Shown here one piece after another: positions 25,394-34,350 of a stretch of 64,000 nt of DNA; position 1 is the first letter of the stretch, and every line of letters begins with the position of its first letter. The stretch spans positions 496,001-560,000 of the forward strand of contig CAWBWT010000002.1 of NCBI GenBank assembly GCA_963792675.1, written 5' to 3'. Source of the DNA: JBBROS01 sp963792675. GTDB taxonomy: Bacteria; Pseudomonadota; Alphaproteobacteria; Acetobacterales; Acetobacteraceae. Below the pieces are notes generated by a model. It was not told the DNA's origin and did not search any database. It saw only the letters and a program-made list of their open reading frames with translations. The position numbers and the translations under genes are program-made.

Positions 25394-26693
25394 TTACAGG
25401 AGTTCCTCCACCAGCTTCGCCTTGATCTCCCGGAACCGTTCGCCGATACCGCGGCGGCGCCAGTTCTCGAGGGTGATGGTGCGTGACTTGGCGACGTCGC
25501 CCTTGAACATCGCCTCCATCTGGGCGCCGAAATCCTGGCTCAGGATGATGGCGTCGATCTCGTTGTTCCAAACCGTGCTGCGCCAGTCGAGGTTGGACGA
25601 GCCGACCGCCGTCCAGGCGCCGTCGATCACCGCGGTCTTCGCGTGCAGCACACGGTCGAGCCGTTCATGGATCACCACGCCGGCCTCGAGCAGGTCTCCG
25701 TACTTGGCGCGCCCGGCGGCGACCGCGGCGTCGCTGTCGCTGAGCCGGGGCACCACGATTTGCACGTCGACCCCGCGCCGGGCGGCGGCGATCAGCGCGT
25801 CCGACGTGTCGGGCGTGGGCACGAAGAAGCCGGTCGTGAGGTGGATCGACTTCTGCGACAGTGTGATGGCGGCAAGCAGGGTGCGGTAGATCAGCGGCTG
25901 GTCGCTGTCGGGCGAGCCGTCGATCGCCTGAATGGTGGTGTCGCCCAGCTTGGTCTGGGGCGTCGGCGGCGGGTCGGCCAGGGCCGGGCCGTTCTGCGAC
26001 CGCCAGGTTTCCATGAAATAGCGCTCGAACTGAGCAACCACGGGGCCTTCGATCAGCACGTCGGTGTCGCGCCAGGCCTGCTGCTCGGGGTCGGTGTTGC
26101 CGGCCTTGGGGGCGTTCTCGGTACACGGCGCTGATGTTGACTCCGCCGGTGACGACCAGGCGGCCGTCGATGCAGAGCTGCTTACGGTGGTCGCGCTTGT
26201 TGATGCTGACCGGGACGCGATCGTTCGGGTGCAGCGGGTTGAACTCGAGCACGCGCACGCCGCCGGCACGCAGTCGGTCGAACACAGCGCCCGGCGTATC
26301 CTTGGCGCCCCACGCGTCGTAGATCAGGTTGACCTCAACGCCGCGGGCGCGGGCGGCGATCAGCAGGTCGGCGAACTGCCCGCCGGCCTTCTCGTCGAAC
26401 TCGTAGCTTTCCATGTCGATACGGGTGCGGGCCGAGCGGATAGCGTCGGCCAGCGCGGCGAACGAGGCGGGGCCGTCGACCAGCAGCTTGACGCGGTTGC
26501 CGGGCAGGAAGGGCACGCCGGCGAAGCGCTCGCCCTGCTGGCGCATGAGGTCGAGCGCGCGGGCCGGGTCGGCGCTGGCGCGGGCTTCGAGCAGGTCCGG
26601 ACTTACGCCCGGGGTGGGCGCGCGGGCGCAGGCCGAGAGCACGGCGACCAGCAGCAGGGCGGCGAGGCGGGGCGATCGAGACGCGGCAGCCAT
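25394..26693 (-). pseudogene. Phospholipase D/cardiolipin synthase-like protein, broken by one frameshift
   Basis: Two-HKD protein related to cardiolipin synthases. It starts at ATG 26693 with a lipoprotein-like signal ending LLLVAVLSAC. The first HKD motif HRKQLCID and GGVNISAVY are in one frame. The second HKD motif HAKTAVID with GSSNLDWRS is in another frame. The shift lies at about 26105-26125, where a run CGCCCCC could carry one surplus C (minus-strand sense). Both catalytic motifs are intact, so a sequence error or very recent mutation is likely. Members join phosphatidyl groups or cleave phosphodiesters at the membrane. Confidence 0.7.
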
Positions 26694-26998
26694 GGGATGT
26701 TGCTCGTTTTTCACGATGTATAAACGGTGAGATGCTGGGTAAGTTGGGTCACAACGGCGAGATTTCAATCTCGCCTCGTAATGGCCCCAAACAGGACGCA
26801 ATGCTGCCGCATGTTTCGGTGGTATTAACGACAACAAGAGCAAGCAGAACTTTGCCCGGAGCATGGCGCCGGACTTCTGCGGTGGCTTGCGGTGGCAAAC
26901 GGCTGTCTCACGGTGGCTTGCCGCCCGCGTTTGCCGGCACCTTGGCGTCCGCGGTCGAGCGAGGCATCGTCGCTGCCGGACAATGACGAGGGCATCCC
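26694..26998. other. Intergenic region with a perfect hairpin
   Basis: No gene supported in 305 bases. A perfect hairpin GGCGAGAT (26757-26764) / ATCTCGCC (26769-26776) with loop TTCA is present, without a T run. The region should contain the promoters of the divergent phospholipase-like and enoyl-CoA hydratase genes. Confidence 0.35.
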
Positions 26999-27769
26999 AT
27001 GGACGAGCTGCTGTATGCCGTCGAGGACGGCGTGGGCACGGTGACCTTCAATCGGCCGCAGGCGCGTAATGCACTGACCTGGGCGATGTATGCAGGATTG
27101 GTGGAGGCGATCCGTGCCGCCGATGCCGACCCGGCGGTGAGGGCGGTGGTGCTGACCGGCGCCGGAGACCGCGCCTTCGCCGCCGGCACCGACATCGGAC
27201 AATTCCGCTCGTTCACGACCGCCGCCGACGCGATCGGCTATGAACGGCGCATCGACGAGGTGCTGACGGAGCTCGAGAGTTGCCGCAAGCCGACGATCGC
27301 GGCGATCGCCGGCGCTTGCACCGGCGGCGGTGCCGGGATCGCCGCGTGCTGCGACTTGCGGATCGCCGCGGTCGGGGCGCGATTCGGCTTTCCGATCGCT
27401 AAGACGCTGGGCAATTGCCTCAGCAAGGCCAACCTGGCGCGGCTTTCCGCGACCATCGGGGCCGCGCGCCTGAAGGAGATCATCTTCACGGCGCGGCTGC
27501 TGGACGTCGCCGAGGCGCAAGCGATCGGCCTGGTGTCCGAGGTGCTGCCCGACCACCCGTCGCTGCAGGCGCGCGCGGGCGAGTTGGCGCGGCAAATCGG
27601 GGCGAACGCGCCGCTGACCTTGCAAGCCACCAAGGCGCAGTTGCGGCAGCTGCGTGGACCGGTGGCGGAAGACGAGGCGCTGATCCTGATGTGCTATCAA
27701 AGCGCCGACTTCCGCGAGGGCATGGACGCGTTCCTGAACAAGCGGGCGCCGGCCTGGGCGGGGCGCTGA
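26999..27769 (+). CDS. Enoyl-CoA hydratase/isomerase family protein
   Basis: Crotonase-fold protein, 256 residues. The first oxyanion region is GAGDRAFAAGTDIGQFRSF (about 58-76) and the second AAIAGACTGGGAGIAACCDL (about 101-120), followed by GARFGFPIAKTLGNCLS. The usual catalytic Glu of hydratases is not evident at PIAKTLG, so a carnitinyl-CoA dehydratase-like or other crotonase activity is possible. It stands as a single gene. The start ATG has GAGGGCATCCC before it. Confidence 0.85.
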   Translation: MDELLYAVEDGVGTVTFNRPQARNALTWAMYAGLVEAIRAADADPAVRAVVLTGAGDRAFAAGTDIGQFRSFTTAADAIGYERRIDEVLTELESCRKPTIAAIAGACTGGGAGIAACCDLRIAAVGARFGFPIAKTLGNCLSKANLARLSATIGAARLKEIIFTARLLDVAEAQAIGLVSEVLPDHPSLQARAGELARQIGANAPLTLQATKAQLRQLRGPVAEDEALILMCYQSADFREGMDAFLNKRAPAWAGR

Positions 27770-27900
27770 GCGGCGCCGGACACGTGCGGTGGAAGCGAGT
27801 TCGCGGATGGCTTGATGCCCAGCACGCTGCCGACTAGCGTAAACCGTGACGTGACCGCGGAATGAACCGCGGCGCGCCGGCGAATGGGGAGCGAGCGGGC

Positions 27901-29175
27901 ATGAAACGGATGTTGCTGGCGGGAAGCGCCTGGCTGCTGCTGAGCAGCGGCGTGTTCGCCGCCGACCTGCCGACCGGGTCACCGGCCGAGTTCGGCATGG
28001 CGCGGCTGGACCGCATCACCTCGCTGTTCAAGGCGGACACCGACGCCAAACGCATCCCGGGCGCGGTGGTGATGATCGCCCGCGACGGACGCATCGTCTA
28101 CCAGCAGGCGTTCGGGGTGCTCGACCCGGAGACCGGCGCGCCGATGCGGATGGACAGCATCTTCCGCATGTACTCCATGACCAAGCCGATCACCGGTGTC
28201 GCGGTGCTGATGCTGATGGAGGAAGGCAAGTTCCGGCTATCGGACCCGGTGTCGCGCTACCTGCCGGCGCTGAAGGACATGAAGGTGATGGTGGAGTCGG
28301 TGGACGCGCAAGGGCGCCGGACCAACAAGACGGTGCCGGCCGAGCGCGAGATCACCATCCAGGACCTGCTGCGGCACACTTCGGGCATCACCTACGGCGC
28401 CGGGCCGTCGGCGGCGGAGCAGGCGATGACCAAGGCGGGGCTCGGCATCCAGCTCGGCGGCGCCCAGCCGCTCGCGCAGCGACTGACCGACCAGCAGGTG
28501 GTGGAAGAGCTCGGCAAGCTGCCGCTGATGTTCCAGCCGGGGACGAGTTGGGAATACGGCCGCTCGATCGACGTGCTGCTGGCATTGGTGGAGGCGGTGT
28601 CGGGCCAGCGCGCCGACGCCTTCATGCAGGAGCGGATTTTCGGGCCGCTCGGCATGACCGACACCTTCTTCAACGTGCCGAAGGATAAGCTCGACCGGGT
28701 GGCGCAGCCGGGGCCCGACCCCGAAACGCACCAGACGGCGAAGCTGACGGACGTGACCCAGCCGCGCATCTTTCTCGGCGGCGGCGAAGGCTTGCTGTCC
28801 ACCGGGCCCGACTACATGCGGTTCGCGCTCATGCTGGCCAATGGCGGCGAGGGCAACGGGGTGCGGCTGCTGTCGCGCAAGACGGTCGAGTTCATGGCAT
28901 CGGACCATCTCGGCCCGGCCTTGTCGCAGGGGCCCAACTTCGCACCGGGACCCGGCTATGGCTTCGGCCTGACGGTCGCGGTGCGTACGCAGCCCGGCAT
29001 GGCGAGCTATCCGGGCAGCATAGGAGAGTACAACTGGGGCGGCGCCGCGGGGACGGCGTTCTGGGTCGATCCAAAGGAGAAGCTGGTGCCAATCATGCTG
29101 ATCCAGGCGCCGGGTGCGCGGATCTATTACCGCTTCGCGTTCCGTGACTTGGTATACCAGTCCCTGATCGACTGA
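27901..29175 (+). CDS. Serine hydrolase of the beta-lactamase (class C/EstB-like) family
   Basis: Exported hydrolase, 424 residues. The signal peptide MKRMLLAGSAWLLLSSGVFA ends at AFA-like Ala. The catalytic SxxK tetrad is SMTK at about residue 88, with LRHTSGITYG downstream and WEYGRSIDVLLALVEAVSG in place of the YxN loop. The C-terminal NWGGAAGTAFWVDP resembles the HxG-type third motif region of esterase/peptidase members. ATG 27901 gives the signal peptide; the longer frame from 27862 does not. Its 3' end overlaps the convergent nuclease gene by 49 bases. True antibiotic hydrolysis is not implied. Confidence 0.85.
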   Translation: MKRMLLAGSAWLLLSSGVFAADLPTGSPAEFGMARLDRITSLFKADTDAKRIPGAVVMIARDGRIVYQQAFGVLDPETGAPMRMDSIFRMYSMTKPITGVAVLMLMEEGKFRLSDPVSRYLPALKDMKVMVESVDAQGRRTNKTVPAEREITIQDLLRHTSGITYGAGPSAAEQAMTKAGLGIQLGGAQPLAQRLTDQQVVEELGKLPLMFQPGTSWEYGRSIDVLLALVEAVSGQRADAFMQERIFGPLGMTDTFFNVPKDKLDRVAQPGPDPETHQTAKLTDVTQPRIFLGGGEGLLSTGPDYMRFALMLANGGEGNGVRLLSRKTVEFMASDHLGPALSQGPNFAPGPGYGFGLTVAVRTQPGMASYPGSIGEYNWGGAAGTAFWVDPKEKLVPIMLIQAPGARIYYRFAFRDLVYQSLID

Positions 29176-29813
29176 CTGCCACGACGCCGGCCGGGACTCG
29201 CCATCCCGGCGAGGCGCATTTCGGCGGTTCCGAGCCGCACCACGATCGGGCGATGGTCGGACGAGCTGAAATGCAGCGCCTGCACCGCGCCGCACACCAG
29301 GCCGCGGACCAGGCAGCGGTCGAGCCGCAGCGGCCAGACGTCGGCGGCTCGATGGGTGGGCTCACGCGGGCCGACGTCGCGGAAACCCGGCAGCAAGCAG
29401 GGGCCGACCAGGTTGTAATCGCCGAGCACGGCGGCCCGCTGCGGCAGATGCCGGGCGACACGGCGGAGCTGCCGGCGGTTCAGCACCTGACCATGCGACA
29501 GGTGCACGTTGGCCACCGAGAACGGGCCGACGTCGATGATCTGTGACACGCGCTGATACATGGCGCCGGGCTGCAAGTCGACGATATGGGCGGTTGGGAG
29601 CGCGGCCGGGCTCCAATAAGCGAGGCCGTGGATGCGGCCGGGCTGCAGCACGCGCTCGTAGCTGCCGCCGAGGATCTTGGGCAGCTCGTCGATGCGCGGC
29701 GTCGCCTCCTGCATCATGAGCAGGTCGGGATGTTCGTGACGCACCAGGTGGATGACGTCGTCGAGCGAAGCGCCGACCAGCCGCAGCAGGTTCCAGCTGA
29801 TGATCTTCAGCAT
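29127..29813 (-). CDS. Endonuclease/exonuclease/phosphatase (EEP) family protein
   Basis: EEP fold, 228 residues. Metal and catalytic motifs are seen: ISWNLLR (Asn, residues 5-11), MQEATPRI (Glu), NVHLSHG (His), LGDYNL (Asp/Asn) and SSDHRPIV (Asp-His) near the C-terminus. The order matches DNase I-like phosphodiesterases. ATG 29813 (MLKIISWNLL) is the natural start. The last part overlaps the convergent serine hydrolase gene. It may act on DNA or lipid head-group phosphodiesters; the substrate cannot be told. Confidence 0.82.
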   Translation of the reverse strand: MLKIISWNLLRLVGASLDDVIHLVRHEHPDLLMMQEATPRIDELPKILGGSYERVLQPGRIHGLAYWSPAALPTAHIVDLQPGAMYQRVSQIIDVGPFSVANVHLSHGQVLNRRQLRRVARHLPQRAAVLGDYNLVGPCLLPGFRDVGPREPTHRAADVWPLRLDRCLVRGLVCGAVQALHFSSSDHRPIVVRLGTAEMRLAGMASPGRRRGSQSIRDWYTKSRNAKR

Positions 29814-29927
29814 GCGGTGGCGCTCTGCCCGGTCGCGGCCATCGTCGGGAGCGGGACCCTGGGCCAGAACGCACAAAGGGCGCGGCCGACGCGGCCACGC
29901 CCCGATAGTGCCGCCACGTGGGTGGCG

Positions 29928-30245
29928 TTATTTCTTGGTCGTGGCTCCGAGGTTGCCCTGCGGTACGGGGGCCGGATAAGCCATGTTGCCGGTATCCGTC
30001 GGGCGGCGCGCTGTCGACGCGGTGCTGCCGACGTTGCCCTGCGGCTGCGGCGACGGGTAGGCCATGTTGCCGGTATCGGGCGTGCCGCGCCGCGGCACCG
30101 TGGTGGTGCCGATGTTGCCCTGCGGCAACGGTGCCGGGTAAGCCATGTTGCCGGTGTCGGTTGGCGCCCGCGACGTCTGCGCAAGGGCCGGAGCGGCGGC
30201 GCCGATGACCAGGGCTGCTGCGGCGGCTAGAGCGGTAAGCTTCAT
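29928..30245 (-). CDS. Secreted protein with three DTGNMAYP repeats
   Basis: A 105-residue protein with a clear signal peptide (LTALAAAAALVIGAAAPALA, cleavage before QTSRAP). The mature part is three imperfect 25-27-residue repeats, each of the form PDTGNMAYPxPxPQGNxGxT. The variants are APLPQGNIG, SPQPQGNVG and APVPQGNLG. It contains no Cys. ATG 30245 has GGGAGAG nine bases upstream. It is probably a periplasmic or cell-surface peptide. The motif DTG(N/S)xAYP also appears in the secreted protein at 45929. The function is unknown. Confidence 0.7.
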   Translation of the reverse strand: MKLTALAAAAALVIGAAAPALAQTSRAPTDTGNMAYPAPLPQGNIGTTTVPRRGTPDTGNMAYPSPQPQGNVGSTASTARRPTDTGNMAYPAPVPQGNLGATTKK

Positions 30246-30565
30246 TTGGATTCTCTCCCAAAAGGGTTTCGGCCCATCGCCCCCCACGAGCGGGACAACA
30301 TGCTGTGGCCAACGTGTCACGGATGAGGAGGTTGCGGAATACGGAACAATCGAGTCCGGTGACTTGCCTTTTCGCGCGACGCGTGAGGGAGGTTACGCGA
30401 GCGCTGCGACCACAGGCAAGCGCCATGCCCGGCCTGGGCCCGCGCATTTGCCAGTCCGGCGGCCCTGGTCGAGAGTTGCCCGGCTTTGAATGCGCCAGTT
30501 TGGAGGTCGATCATGCCGGATAAAGTTGCGCTCGGGACCGGCTTTGCTTGCGCGGAGCGGACGCT
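30246..30565. other. Divergent intergenic region
   Basis: No gene supported in 320 bases between the secreted repeat protein (minus) and the hydantoinase/oxoprolinase gene (plus). It should hold both promoters. GGAG at 30554-30557 serves the TTG start at 30566. No convincing operator was seen. Confidence 0.3.
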
Positions 30566-33500
30566 TTGAGCGGGTGGCAGTTCTGGATCGACCGCGGCGG
30601 CACGTTCACCGACATCGTCGCACGGGCGCCGGACGGGGCGCTCTCCACCCATAAGCTGCTGAGCGAGAACCCGGGCCGTTATCGGGACGCGGCGATCGCC
30701 GGCATCCGCCAAGTGCTGCGGCTCGGGCCGGAGCAGCCGATCCCGCCCGGTTTGGTGGAGCACGTGAAGATGGGCACCACGGTCGCCACCAACGCGCTGC
30801 TGGAGCGCAAGGGGGAGCGGACGCTGCTGGTGATGAACCGGGGCTTCGCCGACCTGCTGCGGATCGGCAATCAGGCCAGGCCGCGCCTGTTCGACCTCGC
30901 GGTGGTGCTGCCGACCTTGTTGTACGAGCGGGTGGCCGAGGTTGGCGGGCGGGTCGGCGTTGACGGCGACGAGGTCGAGCCGCTCGACGAGGACGGCGCC
31001 CGCAAGGTTTTCGCCGCGGCGGTGGCGGACGGGGTCAAGGCCTGCGCGATCGCGCTGATCCACGCCTGGAAACACCCGGCGATGGAGGCGCGCCTGGCCG
31101 AGCTGGCGCGTGAGGCCGGGTTCGAGCAGGTTTCGGCAAGCCACGCGGTAAGCCCATTGCTGCGTCTGGTTCCGCGCGGCGACACCACCGTGGTGGACGC
31201 CTATCTGTCGCCGATCCTGCGCCGCTACGTGGCGCAGGTGGCCGGCGAGCTGGCCCCGGCCGGGCAAGAGGGCGTGCGGCTGTTCTTCATGCAGTCGAAC
31301 GGGGGCCTTGCGGAAGCGACGCGGTTCGGCGGCAAGGACGCGATCCTGTCCGGCCCGGCCGGCGGCATCGTCGGCGCCGCGCGCACGGCCGGGATGGCGG
31401 GGTTCGAGCGGATCATCGGCTTCGACATGGGCGGCACCTCGACCGACGTGGCACTTTACGACGGCGCGTTCGAGCGGACGTTCGAGACCGCGGTCGCCGG
31501 CGTGCGGATGCGGGCGCCGATGATGGCGATCAACACGGTGGCGGCCGGCGGCGGCAGCATCCTGCATTACGACGGCAGCCGGGTGCGGGTCGGGCCGGAT
31601 AGCGCCGGCGCCAACCCGGGCCCCGCCTGCTACCGAGGCGGCGGCCCGCTGACGGTGACGGACGCCAATGTGTGCGTCGGCAAGGTGCAGCCGGCGCATT
31701 TCCCGGCGATCTTCGGACCGGACGCCGACCAGACGCTCGACGCCGGGACCGTGCGCGAGCAGTTCGCCGCGCTGGCGCAGCGCATGGGTGTGGACGACCC
31801 GCGCGCGGCGGCCGAGGGGTTCCTCCGCGTCGCGGTCGCGAACATGGCCAACGCCATCAAGCAGGTCAGCGTGCAGAAAGGCCACGACCCGGCCCGCTTC
31901 GCGCTGCAATGCTTCGGCGGCGCCGGCGGCCAGCATGCCTGTCTGGTGGCGGACGAGCTCGGCATGGAGACGGTGTTCATCCACCCCTATGCCGGCGTGC
32001 TGTCCGCCTACGGGATGGGCCTCGCCGACCAGATCCTGCTGCGTGAACAGGCGGTCGAGCGCCCGTTCGAGCCCGACGCCGTCGCCGACTTGCACCGTGT
32101 CGCCGACGAGCTGAGCGAGGCGGCACGCGCCGGGCTGGTGGAGCAGGGTGCTGCGCCGGAGCGGGTCGAGGTGCGGCGCACGGTGCATCTGCGCTACGCC
32201 GGCACCGAGGCGGCGCTGCCGGTGCCGCTCACCGAGCACGCCGAGACGCTGGCGGCGTTCACCGCGGCGCACCGGGCGCGGTTCGGGTTCGCGACCCCCG
32301 AGCGGCCGCTGGTGGCTGAGTTGGTCGCGGTCGAGGCGGTGGCGCCGGGCGAGCCCATCACCGAGCCGGAGCTGGCGGCGCGAACCGGCGAGGCGCTCGA
32401 GCCGATCGACCACGTGCCGATGTGGAGCGGCGGCGGCGAGCACCGCACCCCGGTGTTCGAGCGCACCGCGCTGCGGGCCGGGGACCGGATCGCCGGACCG
32501 GCGCTGGTGCGGGAAGCGAACGCGACGACGGTGATCGAGCCCGGCTGGGGGGCAGAGATAACGGCGCGCGACCACATGATCCTGCAGCGGACGGCGCCGC
32601 GGCCGAACCAGGCGGTGGCCGGGTCGGAACGGCCCGATCCGGTGCTGCTGGAGCTGTTCAACAACCTGTTCATGAACGTCGCCGAGCAGACCGGCGCCGT
32701 GCTGCAGAACACGTCGCTCAGCGTCAACATCAAGGAACGGCTGGATTTCTCCTGCGCCATCTTCGACGCCGAGGGCGGGCTGGTGGCCAACGCGCCGCAT
32801 GTCCCGGTGCACCTCGGCGCCATGGGCGAGAGCGTGCGCACGGTGATCCGAAGCCGGGGCACCAGCCTGCGGCCCGGCGACGTCGTGGCGTTGAACAACC
32901 CGTTCAACGGTGGCACGCATTTGCCGGACGTCACCGTCATCACTCCGGTGTTCGACGACGATGGCCGTGCGATCCAGTTCTTCGTCGGCAGCCGCGGCCA
33001 TCACGCCGACATCGGCGGCCTGACCCCCGGGAGCACGCCGCCCGACAGCCGCACGCTCGAGGACGAAGGCGTGGTGATCGACGATTTCCTGCTCGTCGAC
33101 GCCGGGCACTTCCGGGAGGACGAGTTCAGGGCGTTGCTGGCCGGGGCGAAGTATCCGGCGCGCAGCCCGGACGTGAACGTGGCCGACATCAAGGCGCAGG
33201 TGGCGGCCAACCAGCGTGGCGTGGAGGAACTGGCCCGCGTCGTGCATCAGTTCGGCTGGACCACGGTGCAGGCCTACATGCGTCACGTGATGGACAATGC
33301 CGAGGAGGGCGTGCGCCGGGTGCTCGACAGGATCGGCGATGGCGCTTTCCGCTATGTGATGGACGACGGCGTGCCGCTGTGCGTGCAGGTGACGGTGGAC
33401 CGGGCGAGCCGGACGGCGACGGTCGATTTCACCGGCACCGGGCCGCAATCCCCAGGCAATTTCAACGCGCCGCCTGCGGTGACGCGGGCGGTGGTGCTCT

Positions 33501-34165
33501 ACGTGTTCCGCTGCCTGGTCGGCGAGGATATTCCGCTCAATGACGGCTGCCTGAAGCCCATCCGCATCGTGATCCCGCGCGGCACCTTCCTCAGCCCGGA
33601 GCCGGGCGCCGCGGTGGTTGCGGGCAACACCGAAGTGAGCCAGGCGACGTGCAATGCGCTGTTCGGGGCGCTGGGGCGCCTCGCCTGCAGCCAGGCGACG
33701 ATGAACAACGTCGTATTCGGCGACGCGACCCGGCAATACTACGAGACGATCTGCGGCGGCATGGGCGCCGGCCCGGACGCCGACGGCGCCAGCGCGATCC
33801 AGACCCACATGACCAACACGCGCATGACCGATCCGGAAGTGTTCGAGCTGCGCTACCCGGTGCGGCTGGAGGAGTTCTCCATCCGCCGCGGCTCCGGCGG
33901 CGCCGGCGCGCATCGTGGCGGCGACGGCTCGGTGCGGCGGATCCGGTTTGCCGAGCCGATGACGATGGTGGTGGTGGCGAGCCGGCGCGACGTGCCGCCG
34001 TTCGGCCTCGAAGGCGGCGCGGATGGAGCGGCGGGGCGGCAATACGTCGAGCGCGCGGACGGCACGGTGACGGTCATGGGCGGGCGGGACCGGGCGGAGT
34101 TGTTCCCCGGCGACGTGTTCGTCATCGAGACCCCGGGCGGCGGCGGGTTCGGGGTTGCGGGGTAA
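30566..34165 (+). CDS. Fused hydantoinase A/B (5-oxoprolinase family) protein
   Basis: ATP-dependent ring-opening amidohydrolase, 1199 residues, the usual size of 5-oxoprolinase. The N-terminal HyuA half opens with the nucleotide-binding-like DRGGTFTDIV (about 8-17) and contains QSNGGLAEA and GFDMGGTSTDVALYDG. The HyuB half starts near residue 690 with NVAEQTGAVLQNTSLSVNIK and includes NAPHVPVHLGAMGES and NGGTHLPDVTVI. TTG 30566 is chosen because GGAG lies eight bases upstream; TTG 30548 has none. A full liv-type ABC transporter follows, so uptake and hydrolysis of a cyclic amide such as hydantoin or 5-oxoproline is likely. Confidence 0.88.
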   Translation: MSGWQFWIDRGGTFTDIVARAPDGALSTHKLLSENPGRYRDAAIAGIRQVLRLGPEQPIPPGLVEHVKMGTTVATNALLERKGERTLLVMNRGFADLLRIGNQARPRLFDLAVVLPTLLYERVAEVGGRVGVDGDEVEPLDEDGARKVFAAAVADGVKACAIALIHAWKHPAMEARLAELAREAGFEQVSASHAVSPLLRLVPRGDTTVVDAYLSPILRRYVAQVAGELAPAGQEGVRLFFMQSNGGLAEATRFGGKDAILSGPAGGIVGAARTAGMAGFERIIGFDMGGTSTDVALYDGAFERTFETAVAGVRMRAPMMAINTVAAGGGSILHYDGSRVRVGPDSAGANPGPACYRGGGPLTVTDANVCVGKVQPAHFPAIFGPDADQTLDAGTVREQFAALAQRMGVDDPRAAAEGFLRVAVANMANAIKQVSVQKGHDPARFALQCFGGAGGQHACLVADELGMETVFIHPYAGVLSAYGMGLADQILLREQAVERPFEPDAVADLHRVADELSEAARAGLVEQGAAPERVEVRRTVHLRYAGTEAALPVPLTEHAETLAAFTAAHRARFGFATPERPLVAELVAVEAVAPGEPITEPELAARTGEALEPIDHVPMWSGGGEHRTPVFERTALRAGDRIAGPALVREANATTVIEPGWGAEITARDHMILQRTAPRPNQAVAGSERPDPVLLELFNNLFMNVAEQTGAVLQNTSLSVNIKERLDFSCAIFDAEGGLVANAPHVPVHLGAMGESVRTVIRSRGTSLRPGDVVALNNPFNGGTHLPDVTVITPVFDDDGRAIQFFVGSRGHHADIGGLTPGSTPPDSRTLEDEGVVIDDFLLVDAGHFREDEFRALLAGAKYPARSPDVNVADIKAQVAANQRGVEELARVVHQFGWTTVQAYMRHVMDNAEEGVRRVLDRIGDGAFRYVMDDGVPLCVQVTVDRASRTATVDFTGTGPQSPGNFNAPPAVTRAVVLYVFRCLVGEDIPLNDGCLKPIRIVIPRGTFLSPEPGAAVVAGNTEVSQATCNALFGALGRLACSQATMNNVVFGDATRQYYETICGGMGAGPDADGASAIQTHMTNTRMTDPEVFELRYPVRLEEFSIRRGSGGAGAHRGGDGSVRRIRFAEPMTMVVVASRRDVPPFGLEGGADGAAGRQYVERADGTVTVMGGRDRAELFPGDVFVIETPGGGGFGVAG

Positions 34166-34186
34166 GGCGGCTGTGCGCTCCCCTTC

Positions 34187-34329
34187 TGTCATGGTCGGGC
34201 TTGACCCGGCCATCCACGGGGTGCCGCTCCGCCAGCCTGTGACGGGGGCATCGGGTGGTCCCGCGCACCATTCGGACCGTCCGATGCGCTTGCAGCGCGT
34301 GGGTGGTCGGATCAAGTCCGACCATGACA
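34187..34329. repeat. Long inverted repeat (REP-like) between the oxoprolinase and livH
   Basis: The left arm TGTCATGGTCGGGCTTGACC (34187-34206, continuing CGGCCATCCAC) matches in reverse the right arm (34299-34329), which ends ATCAAGTCCGACCATGACA. About 80 bases lie between the arms. This is the well-known alphaproteobacterial intergenic element that mirrors TGTCATGGCCGGGCTTGACC. It may form a large mRNA hairpin that lowers read-through into liv genes. An ATG inside the right arm (34324) is in frame with livH but is probably not its start. Confidence 0.75.
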
Positions 34330-34350
34330 AAAGGGTCTGGGCACACCCGC

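Noticed and set aside
29928..30245. CRISPR-like array suggested by the regular repeats
   Set aside because: The repeats are coding (about 75-81 bases per unit), follow a signal peptide and keep frame; there are no unique spacers.
30317..34330. A 1337-codon open frame on the minus strand opposite the oxoprolinase gene
   Set aside because: Its sequence is His/Arg/Ala-rich with no recognisable domain and mirrors a strongly supported plus-strand gene. It is a GC-rich shadow frame.
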